The position numbers were made by a program, and so were the translations under genes. From Deinococcus betulae (GTDB taxonomy: Bacteria > Deinococcota > Deinococci > Deinococcales > Deinococcaceae), in the NCBI RefSeq assembly GCF_020166395.1, contig NZ_JAIQXU010000050.1, positions 1 to 14,872 on the forward strand: DNA of 14,872 nt, in the 5' to 3' direction. Below are positions 14,743-14,872 of the stretch, piece by piece. Position 1 is the first letter of the stretch. The number at the start of each line of letters is the position of its first letter. Below the pieces are notes generated by a model. That model was not told where the DNA came from. It made no database searches and saw only the letters and a program-made list of their open reading frames with translations.

Positions 14743-14872
14743 TTAGGGGGTAAAGGTATGGCCTGGCTCAACTGACGCCAGCGTGGCGAGGTCGAAGGTC
14801 CAATGCCGGGCCCATTCTGCCTTCGGTGGCTCATCCCCAGGCTGATGAAACCAGTCGAGATACAGGTGAGGG
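14743..14872 (-). CDS. Unidentified protein, C-terminal 42 residues (enters from right edge)
   Basis: The minus strand reads in frame from 14871 to a TAA at 14743-14745. It gives a protein-like tail: PHLYLDWFHQPGDEPPKAEW, then 'ARHWTFDLATLASVEPGHTFTP'. The amino-acid mix and clean open frame support coding, but the fragment is too short for me to name a family. The gene faces the helicase gene tail to tail with a 109-base gap. No hairpin terminator is obvious in the gap. Strand and frame are moderately certain; function is unknown. Confidence 0.55.
   Translation of the reverse strand, partial: PHLYLDWFHQPGDEPPKAEWARHWTFDLATLASVEPGHTFTP

Overview
The window looks like an accessory, rearranged stretch of a GC-rich bacterial chromosome, most likely Deinococcus or a relative. 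This assignment is an inference. It rests on the high-GC genes at both ends, a DUF3006 gene paired with a secreted ComEC-like metallo-beta-lactamase ending in an Excalibur motif, a His-tRNA synthetase fragment of the short 'IKPRxLxGFxxYLP' type, and ISL3-family insertion sequence remnants. No rRNA, tRNA or CRISPR array was seen.

Left part (1-1699, all minus strand): the N-terminus of a MerR-like regulator runs off the left edge. Next comes the C-terminal third of an ABC transporter ATPase of the PotA/FbpC type with a TOBE domain. Its 5' part is missing, replaced by a degraded ISL3 transposase that has lost its own C-terminus and carries a frameshift.

Central island (1700-7304): this AT-rich insert is bracketed by two ISL3 remnants in opposite orientation. 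It holds a 1575-residue exported protein: probable lipoprotein signal, PA14 domain, two CBM4/9-like domains, PKD and PKD-like domains, a long unrecognised region, a hydrophobic 'pre-toxin'-like segment and a variable-looking C-terminal domain. A 135-residue gene overlaps its stop codon by 4 bases (ATGA). The layout is that of a polymorphic toxin with its immunity gene, but neither the C-terminal domain nor the small protein is a family I recognise. Base composition changes sharply inside the large gene, at the linker before the PKD domain, so the gene is a mosaic.

Right junction (7305-8045): the second ISL3 remnant (plus strand, start codon lost, truncated) abuts a hisS-like N-terminal fragment (minus strand), itself frameshifted and cut at the IS. 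Neither missing half (ABC ATPase N-terminus, hisS C-terminus) occurs in the window, so the remnants mark rearrangement endpoints, not simple insertions.

Right part (8350-14872): a two-gene operon encodes a DUF3006 protein and a secreted ComEC-like MBL-fold protein with a C-terminal Excalibur motif. It is followed by a 1613-residue protein fusing a DnaQ-like exonuclease, a RecQ-type helicase and a UvrD-type helicase. The 3' end of an unidentified minus-strand gene enters at the right edge and converges on it.
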